Source: Nemertoderma westbladi
Lineage: Eukaryota > Xenacoelomorpha > Nemertodermatida > Nemertodermatidae
Assembly: GCA_032718475.1 (NCBI GenBank)
Contig: JAUCBJ010008367.1
Span: 1 to 64,000 of the forward strand
Direction of reading: 5' to 3'
DNA: 64,000 bases
A model generated the notes under the pieces. The model made no database searches. It was given only the letters and a program-made list of their open reading frames with translations, and was not told the DNA's origin. Position 1 is the stretch's first letter. Each line of letters begins with the position of its first letter. This document shows positions 11,301 through 23,378 of the stretch, piece after piece. Both the position numbers and the translations under genes were made by a program.

Positions 11301-14300
11301 CTTTTGAGAAGGCGTCCCGGTTGTCATCAGCAGTGGTGCGCACCACTGAGCAGGCGTTTGAAGGGCTTGAGATGATCCCAAAAGCCTGGATGGTCATCCA
11401 ATACTCCACCGGTTTCTGGCTGAGGTCTCCTTCAGGCCACCACAGAAATCGTAGGCTGTCTCGATCCCTGTCCAGCGCCTTGACTTGTAAGAACATGCCT
11501 TCTATATCGGAGGTGAAAGCGATTGAATATTGTCGTAATCTTAAGAGTATTCCCAACAAGGATTGGAGTAAGTTGGGTCCTGGTAACAACTCGGAATTAA
11601 GGGATTGGCCCATGTAGAGGGCGGAGCCGTCGAATACTACTCGTACCTCATGAGGTTTACTGGGTTTGGGAACGTAATGATGTGTTAAATAGTACGTTCT
11701 TTCAGTTAGGGGTGTTCCTTCCGGTACTCGCTCCGCATATCCCTTATTAATAAATTTCTTCAACTGAGTCTGATACATTTCTTTAGCTGAAGCATTTGCC
11801 GTAAGGCGTCGATGTAGTTGAGCAATTCTTTTCTCCGCCAAGGGTCGGTTATTTATGAATTTTGGTTCTCGCTTTCGGAATGGGAGACCGATTTCATATC
11901 TACCTTGATCTTTAAGAAAACGTGTCGTTGTCTCCTGGATCTGCTTGGCTCTTTCTTCTTCTACCGATAGGGCCTTATCGTAGGAATTGGGCTCTACAGC
12001 CTCTTGAGTAAAGAATCGTACGGCGTGTTCATCTCGAGTTTTCGCGTTATATCTCTCGATTACGTCATTCAGTTCGTCATTATAGTCGACTCGTCCTGAT
12101 TGACTAATGACTTGACATAGATTCACTTGGTTTTGCCAAGTCTCGTTTTCCGTAAGGATATCGATGGTATTCTCCTCGTCGAAGAGCTGGTGGATATCGT
12201 CATTATCTGAGGAGTATGGTGTTCCCTCAGTTGGGTCGTCAACTTCACTGCTCTCCACTTCCCATTCACTTAATTGATATACCCGTTCTTTTGGTAATCT
12301 TTCCATTAGAGTTCTACGTGAAGGGCCAGTAAAGTACCAACCTACTCTAGTTCTTCCCGCATAGACTTGTAATGGTTGCGGTTGAGCAGGCCGTTTCTCC
12401 AATGTCTCAAGCGCTTCATGCGCATTTTGGCCGATGAGTATTTGCACTCCAGGGTAATCTGTGTTGAATCTAGATATATTTAACTGCTGGGTGGAATCGT
12501 CTTCATCCCAGTTATAAGGTTCTACTTGGCTGGTAGCGAAGTTCTTTATCGCCACCATTTTTACTGACCTTATACTATGCTCTCCTAGTTCATCCTGGGG
12601 GGTGGACAACGCACCTACATAATAATCCGCTATTACTGTAGATTTCCAAACCTGCATAATTCCTGACATGTTTAACTTAGTTCGGAACTTGGGTTGTCCA
12701 GCAAAGATGTCTTCGGCTAGTTCTTTGTCGATGAATGTTCCTGTGCTACCGGAGTCAAGGAGGGCGTTCACTATATAACTCCTTTTAGGTCCGTGGACCC
12801 TTAGCTGCACTACAGGAAATTCTCGGATTCCTACATTGGAAGTTGGTGCTTTCCAAGATGGTTGTCGGTCAGAAGTAGTTAGGGGGAGCTCGCTGTCGGT
12901 GTCCTTTTCATACGTAAGTGCTCGATACACTGCGGTATTTATCAGGTAACAGGATTCGTCTTCGTCGGAGAATTCGTCTGTATAGAATCCTTCCATCTCA
13001 GAACTTTGGTCAGTGTCGTTCACATCACTGAATTGGACATGTAGTTCGGAATCACTTACCTGACTCGGGCTGTTTCGTTCGAATTCAGTGTGCAACAAGA
13101 TATGATATTTTGCGCCGCACTTCGCACACCTTGCGTCCGAGTAACAGGTTCGCCGTTGATGTCCTTGTCTGAGGCAATTATAACACAACCGCTTATCCCA
13201 CATGACTTCCCATCTATCCTTTAATGATTTCTTTAGGAATTCATCACACACATTCAAACGGTGGGTCCCGTCACACTGCGCACATTTCGGTTTGATGTTA
13301 CTTACCTTATTTTGAGTAACGTTGTGCACACTCGTTCTTTCTTCGGGCTTTCTTACCTGAATTCTCTTAGGAGACGTAGGAGGAGTTTTTCTTACCTGTT
13401 CTCTCCTGTCATTGGTTCGAGACTTGAATTTACTTACGTCTTTAGGAGTTTTATTGACATAATAAGATCTTTCAGTGTCTTTCCCGCTGTCTTCTTCTTG
13501 AGAAGCCTGGCTTTCGCCGTCGTCGGTATAACACACTGGTGTTACCTTTCTCCTAGAAACGGGTTTCTCACTTACCTTGTTTTCCGGTGTCTTCTCTCTG
13601 GACTGCTTTAGGAGCTGTAATTTCACTTATCCATCTAAGAATGACATGAGATCAGCCATGGTAGGGTCTCGTCGTTGTTGTTCCATCATATATAACACTT
13701 TCTTATCCCAGCGTGTGCCTACTCCACCCTTAGGTAAAGTTGAGGCCACGGCTCCAATAACCATAGAACTCTGATATTCATGAGACTTACCTAGCCAATC
13801 TAATTGTCTACAGATCTCTTGAATCTCATCGGAAAACTCTATAATCCCGCTGCTAATGAACTTTCGGGGGGCTACCAATTTTGCATACAAATACCTAGCT
13901 ATGTTATTCCTATTACCATACCTGATGTTTAGTGTATCCCAAACTTGTCTTAATCCATCTGGATGTCCAATAAACTTTAACGCCATTAACTTGGGAGATC
14001 CTTCCAAGCACTCGATGAGGAATCTAAGTTTCTCTCCATTAGATAGCACAGAGTTCTGTATGTTATCTTTGTAATATTCATTAAAAGGTAACCATTTCAT
14101 CTCATCTCCATTGAACTTGACGATTTCTCCCACCTTTACCGCTTGACGGGCTTCGGTTCTAGCCATTTGACGCGTAAAACTTTCTTGGGCCATCGTGTTA
14201 TTTAATATCAAGTTATCGGTATATAAATTTCTCGGATTATTATCAAGTCTATATGGAATATCATTGTCAACAGGTTTATAATTACCCTTAATAGGGTTTA

Positions 14301-16154
14301 TTATAGGAGTTTCCACTTCACTAGCAGTATAGATGCGTGTAGGCTCCACACCTTGCGCATGAAATACTTCAGACCTAACAGGTTGACACATTGTTACAGG
14401 GGGTGGTGGTATACCCTTTTGTGTATTTACTAATTTATCGCGTTCTAATGCGATACTCTGCTGCACTTCTTGCAACTCTAACTTACTTTCCCTTACTGTT
14501 CCTTTAAACTGATGAACAGTCTCCTGCATCTGCCCGAGCAGGAGATTCATCCCCCGCCGCCCCTCATCCACCCACTCGACCGCCGAAGCGGGAGCCGCCA
14601 ACGTAGTAGCGGGTAGACGAGGGACAACGGGCGACAAATCATTGATCTTTCGCTCGGAGTCCAGGACAGGAACTGTCTCAGGGGTTGTTTTGTGGGGCAC
14701 AGGTAGTTTAGTACTGTGCAAAGGGAATTTAGCGGTAGGTTCTGGGAGTACAGGTGTCTCTATCACCGAAGGGGTGATTTCAAGAACAGGCCTAATTATT
14801 TCAGGCTCATCTACTATAGTAGGGAGTCTTTCTATTTTAATTATTTGGTCTGTGGGTTCTGTACTACCTAAGTCTGTGTTAGTTAGTTGCCTTCTAACAG
14901 CTGGGGGCAAATCAGGCAATTTCTGACAGTGGGACATTCTTCTACGTCTGCTTAGACGAGATCTATTTCCTCCGCCTTCAGGATCGCTGGTATCGCCTTC
15001 ATCAGATGATGTATATCCCTGTCTTTTGGGAGTAGATCGATTCATCATCTGCATATTACTAGCTGTTAACTGTTTATTTATGCAGTCTTGATTCTCGAGC
15101 ACAAGCTTGGCTCCTTCACTATTAGGGCTAAGTCCAGACAGCCGTCTCCTCAACTCTTCGTCACCTACAAATCGTTGATAGTCCGACAGATAGATGTCAA
15201 TAGCATCCCTCTCATGCGGTTTCTCTGCCGTCGCTTCACTTTCCACTTGGGAAAATGTAGCGTCTGTTGATTCTCCATGGGTTGAGCGCTCAGCCAGCTG
15301 AGATTTCCACTGGGCAGTTCCTTGAACTTGGAGACTCACCCGCTGAAACCAAGTCTTTACGGCAACTTGCAACGACGTGTCTTGTCTTCTTTTCGAAGCC
15401 TCCTCAAAGGCAGATAAGATTAGTCTGATTCGTAGAATTCTTTCTCTAACTTGATAAAGCAGCTCTCCCTGCTCTTGAGGTCCTTGGGGTTGTCGAAACA
15501 GTTGTTCCTTTAATCGCTCCATAGAGCTGAAGAATCCCTGTACGTATCCTGCTGCTGACCTCTTCCACACAGCTGGATCGCTGGTTTCTTTTGTCACTCC
15601 CATCCTGTATATGTCTTCCCAGGCAGCTTCCAATAAGTCAAACGGGAGTCCGGGTCCGGGGAAGTTCCATTGCGACTCGACAATAGACTTCAGTTCTTCC
15701 CTTGTGTATCCCGCATAACTATCCTTGGTCGATCGCTTACTTCTCGCCCAATCAATTTGGTGTTCCCCCACCGCAATCAATACCCTAGTGAGTACGGCTG
15801 CAGGAAGGATGAGAAGGGGATCCGAATAAACCGCATCTGCCATCTTTGCTCCGCGCTCGGGTGTCAGCTCTACAGTATCCGCACTACTGGAGCTGTCGGT
15901 CGCTGAGAAATAAGTTCTCGGCTCGAGTGTTGCTGCTGTTCGGCTGCTTCTTGGTCCCGCTTGACCTGAGCTCGAGTGCCTATGATAGACCTACGGTGTT
16001 GGACTAGCCTAGGGTCTGATACTACTACTGGAGGGATGATCTTTCTTACAGTAGGACGTGAGTTGAACTTTGGTCTCACACGTTCTACACTCCTGTCTGG
16101 GTCACAGATGGTTGTATCTAGGAGACTGTCTGACAGGTTTTGCTTTGTGTCAGA
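8388..16154 (-). pseudogene. BEL/Pao copy 1: broken gag-pol
   Basis: One ancestral Gag-Pol polyprotein gene, colinear with copy 2. In order it encodes the Gag N-terminal region, a DUF1759-type Gag core, three zinc knuckles, an aspartic protease with DSGSTG, reverse transcriptase with YMDD, RNase H, an HHCC plus DDE integrase and a C-terminal DUF5641-like region. The breaks are: loss of the start codon, since the sequence ends at the satellite at 16154; a 1-base deletion near 15900; an in-frame deletion of the Ala/Glu-rich coiled coil near 15105; a TAA at 13627-13629 where copy 2 has GAA; and small frameshifts near 9920-10010. Pol ends at 8388. The copy is dead but informative for comparison. 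Confidence 0.93.
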
Positions 16155-16157
16155 TAT

Positions 16158-17289
16158 TGAGATACTGTCTCAGGCCCGGAGATACTAAGTCCGGCCCGGA
16201 GATACTAAGTACGGCCCGGAGATACTAAGTCCGGCCCGGAGATACTATCTCAAGTCCGGAGATACTATCTCAGGCCCAGAGATATCAGGGAGGGAAATTC
16301 AAATTAAGTATTTAAGTGGGTGGCGGGTGGGGTTGTGCACTGGCTGAATATCTCCGGGCCTGAGATAGTATCTCCGGGCCGGACTTAATATCTCCGGGCC
16401 TGAGATAGTATCTCCGGGCCGGACTTAATATCTCCGGGCCTGAGATAGTATCTCCGGGCCGGACTTAGTATCTCTGGGCCTGAGATAGTATCTCTGGGCC
16501 GGACTTAGTATCTCCGGGCCGGACTTAGTATCTCCGGGCCGGACTTAGTATCTCTGGGCCTGAGATAGTATCTCCGGGCTGGACTTAGTATCTCTGGGCC
16601 GGACTTAGTATCTCCGGGCCAGACTTAGTATCTCCGGGCCGGACTTAGTATCTCCGGGCCGGACTTAGTATCTCCGGGCCGGACTTAGTATCTCCGGGCT
16701 GGACTTAGTATCTCCGGGCCGGACTTAGTATCTCCGGGCCGGACTTAGTATCTCTGGGCCGGACTTAGTATCTCCAGGCCGGACTTAGTATCTCCGGGCT
16801 GGACTTAGTATCTCCGGGCTGGACTTAGTATCTCCGGGCCGGACTTAGTATCTCCAGGCCTGAGATAGTATCTCTGGGCCGGACTTAGTACCTCTGGGTC
16901 GGACTTAGTATCTCCGGGCTGGACTTAGTATCTCCGGGCCGGACTTAGTATCTCTGGGCCGGACTTAGTATCTCCAGGCCTGAGATAGTATCTCCGGGCC
17001 GGACTTAGTATCTCCGGGCCGGACTTAGTATCTCCGGGCCAGACTTAGTATATCCGGGCTGGACTTAGTCTTTCCGGGCCGGACTTAGTATCTCCGGGCC
17101 GGACTTAGTATCTCCGGGCCGGACTTAGTATCTCCGGGCCTGAGATAGTATCTCTGGGCCGGACTTAGTATCTCCGGGCCGGACTTAGTATCTCCGGGCC
17201 GGACTTAGTATCTCCGGGCCGGACTTAGTATCTCCGGGCCGGACTTAGTATCTCCGGGCCTGAGATAGTATCTCCGAGCCGGACTTAGA
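16158..17289. repeat. 20-bp satellite, right arm, with an orientation flip
   Basis: From 16158 to about 16285 the 20-bp units have the same orientation as the left array. After a unique spacer (about 16286-16346) the units run in the opposite orientation to 17289, about 47 units. The array ends in a short A-run and GGGG. The whole is a large inverted repeat of palindrome-bearing units. Variants differ mainly by TCTCC or TCTCT and by GGACTTAG or TGAGATAG. Confidence 0.95.
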
Positions 17290-17820
17290 AAAAAAAAGGG
17301 GAACCAATGTCCCTTTAGGGGCTCCGTACTTATTAGCCAGGGAGCATCTCGTCCTTCCGTAAATGGTAGCTATTCCTAGAGTACTGGAGTTTCCTCTGGG
17401 GAATATAGGTCTTGGGTGACCGCACTGGTAATAATTATTGAGACTTTGTGCGTAATCCCTGGCCTAACGGACGATTTTTTTTGTATCACAATCCATCATT
17501 CGCTCACTCGTTTCATGAAATCTTGGCGAACTTCGAGTGTATCATACTATACCGTCTTGGTCAGTAACTTCTGTCATCCGTGATATATGCCGTTTGGCCC
17601 TTTCGGCCCAGAAATGTGAGTATTAGACGTAAGAGACAGAATTAAAGGATTAAACGGGCGCAATGAAGAATGTCGTACAGTAGGATGATGTACATATGAA
17701 TGAATACGTTCGAATGTACTGTCGATGGACAATTGTCAGACTAAAAGAGCTGAATACTTTCAGTTTACCTAGTGAATAATGTATACAAAGCAGAATGATT
17801 CTTACCTAACCTACCGCGTG
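17290..17820. other. Gene-free stretch
   Basis: No repeat or gene is recognised. It starts with an A-rich run directly next to the satellite. Confidence 0.5.
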
Positions 17821-18018
17821 GTGAGTCCGTAACGAAAAATTTGTGAGTCCGTAACGCTGTTCTTAAATGATTCAGCTGCAATACAAACCAAGACCATAGA
17901 GACCTAATGGATGGTTTTGATTGGCTGTAAACCAAAAGGAAAATGATTGTCAGTGCAATACACATGCGGGGTGTACTCCAAATTAAAACTGTAAGTACTT
18001 TTCGTTACGCACTCACAT
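17821..18018. repeat. Three further GTTACGGACTCACA motifs
   Basis: The motif occurs in reverse complement at 17821-17833 and 17842-17855. A one-mismatch forward copy lies at 18004-18018 (GTTACGCACTCACAT). It is the same word as at 2901-3284. Confidence 0.6.
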
Positions 18019-18979
18019 AATTCTGTAGTCCAAATCTAAAATTTTTGAAACTTTGAATTCACAATGCTATACTGTCAATATTCAAAATTTTATCAGCAAT
18101 AGCTTCCAATAAATGTTGAATTTTCGGTTGGTGTAATTCTGTCTTAATCAGACAATTTCAATGGTAGTAAGATTATGTCAAAAATGACATGTAATAATTT
18201 CTACAAATTTGAAAATACGTAAAAAAATCTCCTCATATTCTATAATGAAAAACCAGTTGTTACCCTCAAAAAAATTAACAATCCGTCACTTTTTTTAAAA
18301 ATATAATTCTTTCTCGTCATTTTGATACCAAAATTATGCTTATTAGATGACTTTTTATTTTCGACGTAACTGTTTCATCAATGGTGGAATTGCCCTTTGC
18401 AGTACGGTACCAGTACTGTGGTACAGAGTTACCAGCACCGTCTTCAGGTCGTTGGCGCCACCCACCAATCATGCTCGGCAACGGCAACCATGCAGCCATG
18501 GAAGTTTTGAAATTATGCGGACTTAAGACAGACTGACATATTGTCAGGTTGTACCAGCTGACCTTTATTCCATGTTCCGATATCCACTACTGCACTAGGT
18601 ACCCCAACAGCCCAATACTCTGCAATACCCAGCAACGTTTTGGAATTGTACCGGTACTCAAACAACTCGCCATCAAGGCCACAGCCTCTGTCTGCCGCAG
18701 TTTCGTTGGCGACCTCGACTTTTGGTATCGCTACTGCGCTAGCGCTACGGGCAAACTGGACTAACCGATGAGCGAGACCCGAGGACTGAAGAATGCATTT
18801 AATTTTTTTGAGTAGTTTGACTGTGGACTTCTATGACATCGACTTTTAAAGTAAAAGTTTGGTTAAATTTTCTTAAGTATTTATTAAAATTTTTTAAGTA
18901 CCGATTTTGTGATAGAATCGCTCAATTTTAATCTGTATCATCAGTGTGGTGTTCCTTGAGAAAAGGGACCTATTATCGA
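18019..18979. other. Gene-free AT-rich stretch
   Basis: No supported gene. Short open frames near 18317 and 18549 have no recognisable domains. Confidence 0.5.
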
Positions 18980-19212
18980 ACTTGACATCTCAAACTTGTA
19001 TTTTTCGGAAGTGGGTGCAAAATGTGGTGCTAGCACCAAATTTTGAAAACCATCAAATATATCAATTGATTGTTTCATCTTGTTTCTTGCGTTATACGGG
19101 TTTCTTAGGGTTCTGAATTCAATGGAATCAATAAAAACAGCACTGACATCGCAAACTTGTACTTTTTGGTGATGGGTACGAAATTTGGTGCTAGCACCAA
19201 AATTTGCCAAAT
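18980..19212. repeat. Two diverged direct repeats, one with an 18-bp palindrome
   Basis: About 70 bp at 18980 and again at about 19140 share CTTGACATC/CTGACATC, CAAACTTGTA and GGTGCTAGCACCAAA. The second copy contains the perfect palindrome TTTGGTGCTAGCACCAAA. No coding role is evident. Confidence 0.6.
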
Positions 19213-19725
19213 TACGCCGAAAAATACAAGTAGCAATGATCTGGCATGTTTGAAATGTAATCCATTAGAATCAGCGCCCTAGAAAACCTGAAAATGTGAA
19301 ATTATAGCATCGTATAAGTGAATTAAAATTTTGTGTTCTAACTGAAAAGTGCTGGTTACTTGTTTTTTTCATTTTTTTCCTACGCATAGAGGACTGCCAT
19401 TTATGGTAATCATATCATTTTTAATTATTTTACAATGTATTTTGCGCCCCAGAAAACCTGTATTGAAAAACAATTAGCCGAAAAATGTAACTTTCAAATT
19501 TTGTGAAAATTGAGCACTACTTGTAATTTTGGTGATGCAATATTACCACCCCAGTACATTTTTTCGAAAATTTTTTTTTTTGGTCGGATCCAGAATAGTG
19601 ATACCTACGTACTAACAAATGAATCAGACGTTTTCGTTAATATTTGTAGATTTTAGAGGGAGGGGTCAATATGACCCCCCCCCCCCGGTATTTGTACAGC
19701 ATTTTATAGCCAGGTACTAATAGGG
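19213..19725. other. Gene-free stretch with a C homopolymer
   Basis: AT-rich sequence with a run of about 13 C near 19674-19686. Nothing else can be named. Confidence 0.5.
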
Positions 19726-20539
19726 TTAAGTACACGCGGGAGGCCAATTTTGGAAATCGGCTGTGATTGGCTGCTACATATTAGACGTCACTACGCAGTG
19801 CTCAGATAATTTCTTCTATTGGTTTCTATGTAGGGTGATTTTAGATCCATTAAAATACACATTTAATCTTAATCATTTCAAACATGCCTTATATCAAATA
19901 AAAGCGGAGAGTCTTGCGCTTCTTTTGAGACTACAATTAATTAAATTCATGGTGAAGAACATGGACATCAATGAACATCAATTCACAATTATAAACTCGC
20001 AGATTGCCTGACCGGTTTGTAAGTAATGTAGTACTGAACCACTCAGCCATATCCACCTATTATTGCATTGCAATATCGGAGTATTGCTGTATTGCACTAA
20101 GTTCATGAAGTTGAAATGTGTACCGGTCAGCGGTAGTGTAAGAGTGGTACAGCGGTACGTTTACTCATCTTAATGAATTTAAGCAACAATACAGCAATAG
20201 GCCTAATCCGACACTGCATGCAATAATAGGTGGCTATAGGATCCTTGCATACGGGGTCAGGCAATCTACGAAGTTGTCAAAATTGCAAACAGTGTTTTAT
20301 CAATATTCATGATCATGAATTTAAGTAATTGTAGTGTTAAAAGACGCGCAAGACTCTACGCTTTCAATTGATATAAAGCCATGTATGAATTGATTGAGAT
20401 TAAATGTGTATTTTAATGGATCTAAAATCACCCTCCATAGAAACCAATGTAAGAAATTATCAGAGCACTGCGTAGTGACGTCAAATATGTAGTAGCCAAT
20501 CACAGCCGATTTTCAAAATTGGCTTCCCGGGCATACTTA
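19726..20539. mobile_element. TTAA-flanked MITE, split by a LINE
   Basis: The left end (from TTAA at 19726) and the right end (to about 20539) are about 240-bp imperfect inverted repeats. Both include the CCAATTTT..AAATCGGCTGTGATTGGCT.CTACATA and GACGTCACTACGCAGTGCTC.GATAATTTCTT blocks. The outer ends are GTA..C.CGGGA.GCC next to TTAA, and the second TTAA lies at 23375-23378, beyond the LINE. TTAA target sites are typical of piggyBac-like elements, so a non-autonomous piggyBac-type MITE is the best guess. No transposase frame is present. Confidence 0.65.
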
Positions 20540-23277
20540 CTACTAGGATCGGCATGTTGCGTTGCAGCTGCATTTTTAAGAATGCTGTGCCGGCTTGTCA
20601 ACAAAATTGCACCGCCACAACTCCCTATCACCCATGACATTTGCTAGATCATCCGCATCTTCAAGGCCAGTGTCCTTTAAGATGCGTCTCAAGAATGTCA
20701 TGGGCTGTCCACCATGCTTATTCACTCCATGAGGCTGCCAAAGTACAAGATTATGCACTGGCTGCTCCTCACGGCGAAAGCAATGTCCTGCAAAGCGGAG
20801 GCGATTTTGTTCTAGTGTCAAGCTTGGGGGAACCAATGAGACACCTCCAATGTTATATAGTGTCTGGTTGGAGATGTGTGCATTGTACTTGACACAATGA
20901 ACCCGGCGTAGCATTCTTGTGAATGTGCCATCCAGAGATTTGGTGTCCTCAGCAGTTAGAGCCCAGCATGGACTCCCGTAGAGGAGTACTGGAACTACTG
21001 CTGCTCTAAATAATCGGACCTTAAGTTTCCGATTAATTCTCGGTGACTTCCAAATCCTGGAAAGCCTATTCAAGGCTGCCCATGCCTTTCCCTTACGTAT
21101 TCGAAGGTCCTCACCTGACTTCCGGATCCATGATCCCAGGTAACAGAAGTCGTCCACATGCTCAAGCGTACCATCCTTTGAGCTTATGCTCATCCGATCA
21201 GAGACTTGCTGAGGACTTTCAAAGTTAACTGTCAAAAGTTTGGTATTTCTGGAGTTAATAAAAAGACCAACACTAGAAGCAGCATGTTCTAATGAGCTGA
21301 GGAGCCGTTGGGCTCCCTCTAATGTTTCTGAGAGTACTCCTAAGTCATCAGCAAAGTTTAGATCAGTTAGGTACTTGGCAGGATTTCCTCGACTTCTGGA
21401 GCCAGTAGGTGGAGTTATCATCACCCCATCATCATTATGATGATCTAAGGACATGCGTAGAACATAGTCAACCACAATAATGAACAAGAATGGTGCAAGT
21501 GTGTCTCCTTGGAGGACGCCCCATAACACTTCAAATGGTTCTGTGTCACCGTAAACAGTAGACATAAATGTTGTCGAACCATCGTATACTGATCTGATTG
21601 CTGCAATAATTTCATCAGGAATCCCATATTATTAAAGTATGCTGAACATACGTGAGCGAGAGACTGAATCAAAGGCCTTGAAGAAGTCAACAAAGATAAC
21701 AGCCAGATGCCTGTCTTTCTTTTTTGATAATTCTTCAATTATCCTACTAAGTGCCAAAATGGGCTCCATGGTCCCACGACCTTTACGGAACCCATTCTGA
21801 TTTCCACGGAGCAGTCTCTCAATGGGATCCCTGATGCGATTTAATAGAATCCTATTGTATAGCTTTGCAGCAATCGAGATCAATGAGATTCCCCGAAAAG
21901 AACCATAGAGTGTTAGGTTGCCCTTCTTGGGAACTGACACCAACTTATTTGTTTTCATTTCTTGTGGGACTCTTGTTGTTCGGTACATGTCTACTATGAT
22001 GGGATATATGAGCTTTAAACACTCAGGTATTTTAAAGACCTCAGGGGGAACACCATCTACTCCACTGGCACGATTGGTCTTAATGCTCTTTGCAGCAGCC
22101 TTCACTTCTGCAAAGGAGATATTGCCAATGGGAATATCTGGGAGTACAGACTCAGACACTTTTACTTCTATAAAGTTATCAGGCAATACCCTGTCATTAT
22201 TGAGGAGCTTTTCAAAGTGGGCTTTCCAACCATTGAGGCGATCGGCTGGTGATTCAGCCTTAACCTTGGTGGTTGGTTGGCTTTTCCGCCCAGTAAGCAA
22301 GTTGATCTATTTCCATGCCTGGGATGATTGCCTGTTGTCGTCAGCATCATTGATGGCATCAACCTGTTGGTTTATTAGCTCCTGTAGATTAACAGAGTAC
22401 TGCCTGTTCAGGGACCTAGATGCAGCCTTAACTGCATTCTTGGCCGCTGTAGTCTGTTTGAGTCGGGACTCTTTCTGCGCCTTATGAAGGTCATTTCGGC
22501 ACTTCTGAATTTTGTTGTCAGTCCAGGGGGGCCTTTTCCTGTTTCGAGGGTATACAGGAACTGTTTCTGCAGCTGCTAACTTAACTGCTTCTGTAAAGGC
22601 AGTATAGCCCTCACAGTGATCTGCCGCCTCAGAGGCAAGAGCCTCATACCTGTTGCTCAGCTGTAGTGTGAAGCTGGATCTCACACTTGGCTGTTGCAAC
22701 AGAGAGGACCAGTCATGCCGCGGCAAGGCAGATTTCGTTGTTCTGCTTGCACGCAGACTAAGTCTTACCTTGGCCACAATAAGGCGGTGATCACTGGAGA
22801 AGGGTCGAAGTGTAAATGCATTACAGTCTTGTATAGAGCTCCTGTATTTCCTTAGAAACAGAATATGGTCTATCTGGGACTTGTGACCACTGGGTCCACT
22901 ATGAGTCCATAGCTTTCCAGTTCGCTTCTTTAACTGGGTTCCAGCCGAAAACAATCCATTTCCAGAGATAAAATCCTGAAGATGGACATAATTTCGGTTA
23001 ACACTATTGCTATAGACCCAGGGCGATGTAGGTGATTGATGCAGACTTGCATTAAAGTCTCCCAGGAATGTTAAGAATGCATGCTGATCCACTCCATCAG
23101 TAGCTGCTTGTAGATTGTGGTAGAAATTTTCCACCTCCTCTACAGGGGCAACACTAGTTGGAGAGTAGCACACAATCAGAACGACTTTAGGAAACTTCTT
23201 AGCCAGTCTTCCAGTACATGAGAAGTGGCAACGGATGATGCGGTTAGAGATTTGGTCTATTTTGTCCAATGCTGCAT
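20540..23277 (-). pseudogene. LINE (non-LTR retrotransposon) ORF2, 5'-truncated
   Basis: A single minus-strand reading frame runs from the truncation at 23277 to the stop at 20576. It begins inside an APE-type endonuclease (GDFNAS, and SDHRL further on). It continues through the reverse transcriptase (a fingers region with NQNGFRKGRGT, FVDFFKAFDS, QGDTLAPFLF and the catalytic FADD near 21355) and ends in a typical LINE C-terminal region (YLGSW, RLRFAGHCFRR). In-frame stops lie at 22307-22309 and at 21632-21637, so the copy is dead. The 3' UTR is only about 35 bases and ends in a TAG/AGT microsatellite tail. The clade (RTE- or CR1/L2-like) is unsure. LINE relic 58010-59461 belongs to the same clade, and 25811-25994 is a 3' end of the same family. 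Confidence 0.9.
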
Positions 23278-23378
23278 GAAACCAATGTAAGAAATTATCA
23301 GAGCACTGCGTAGTGACGTCAAATATGTAGTAGCCAATCACAGCCGATTTTCAAAATTGGCTTCCCGGGCTTACTTAA
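23278..23378. repeat. Second copy of the 100-bp LINE target duplication
   Basis: It matches 20440-20539 over about 100 bases with one visible mismatch. The two lie exactly at the two ends of the LINE and are best read as a long target-site duplication of its insertion into the MITE. This copy ends with the TTAA that closes the MITE. Confidence 0.85.
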
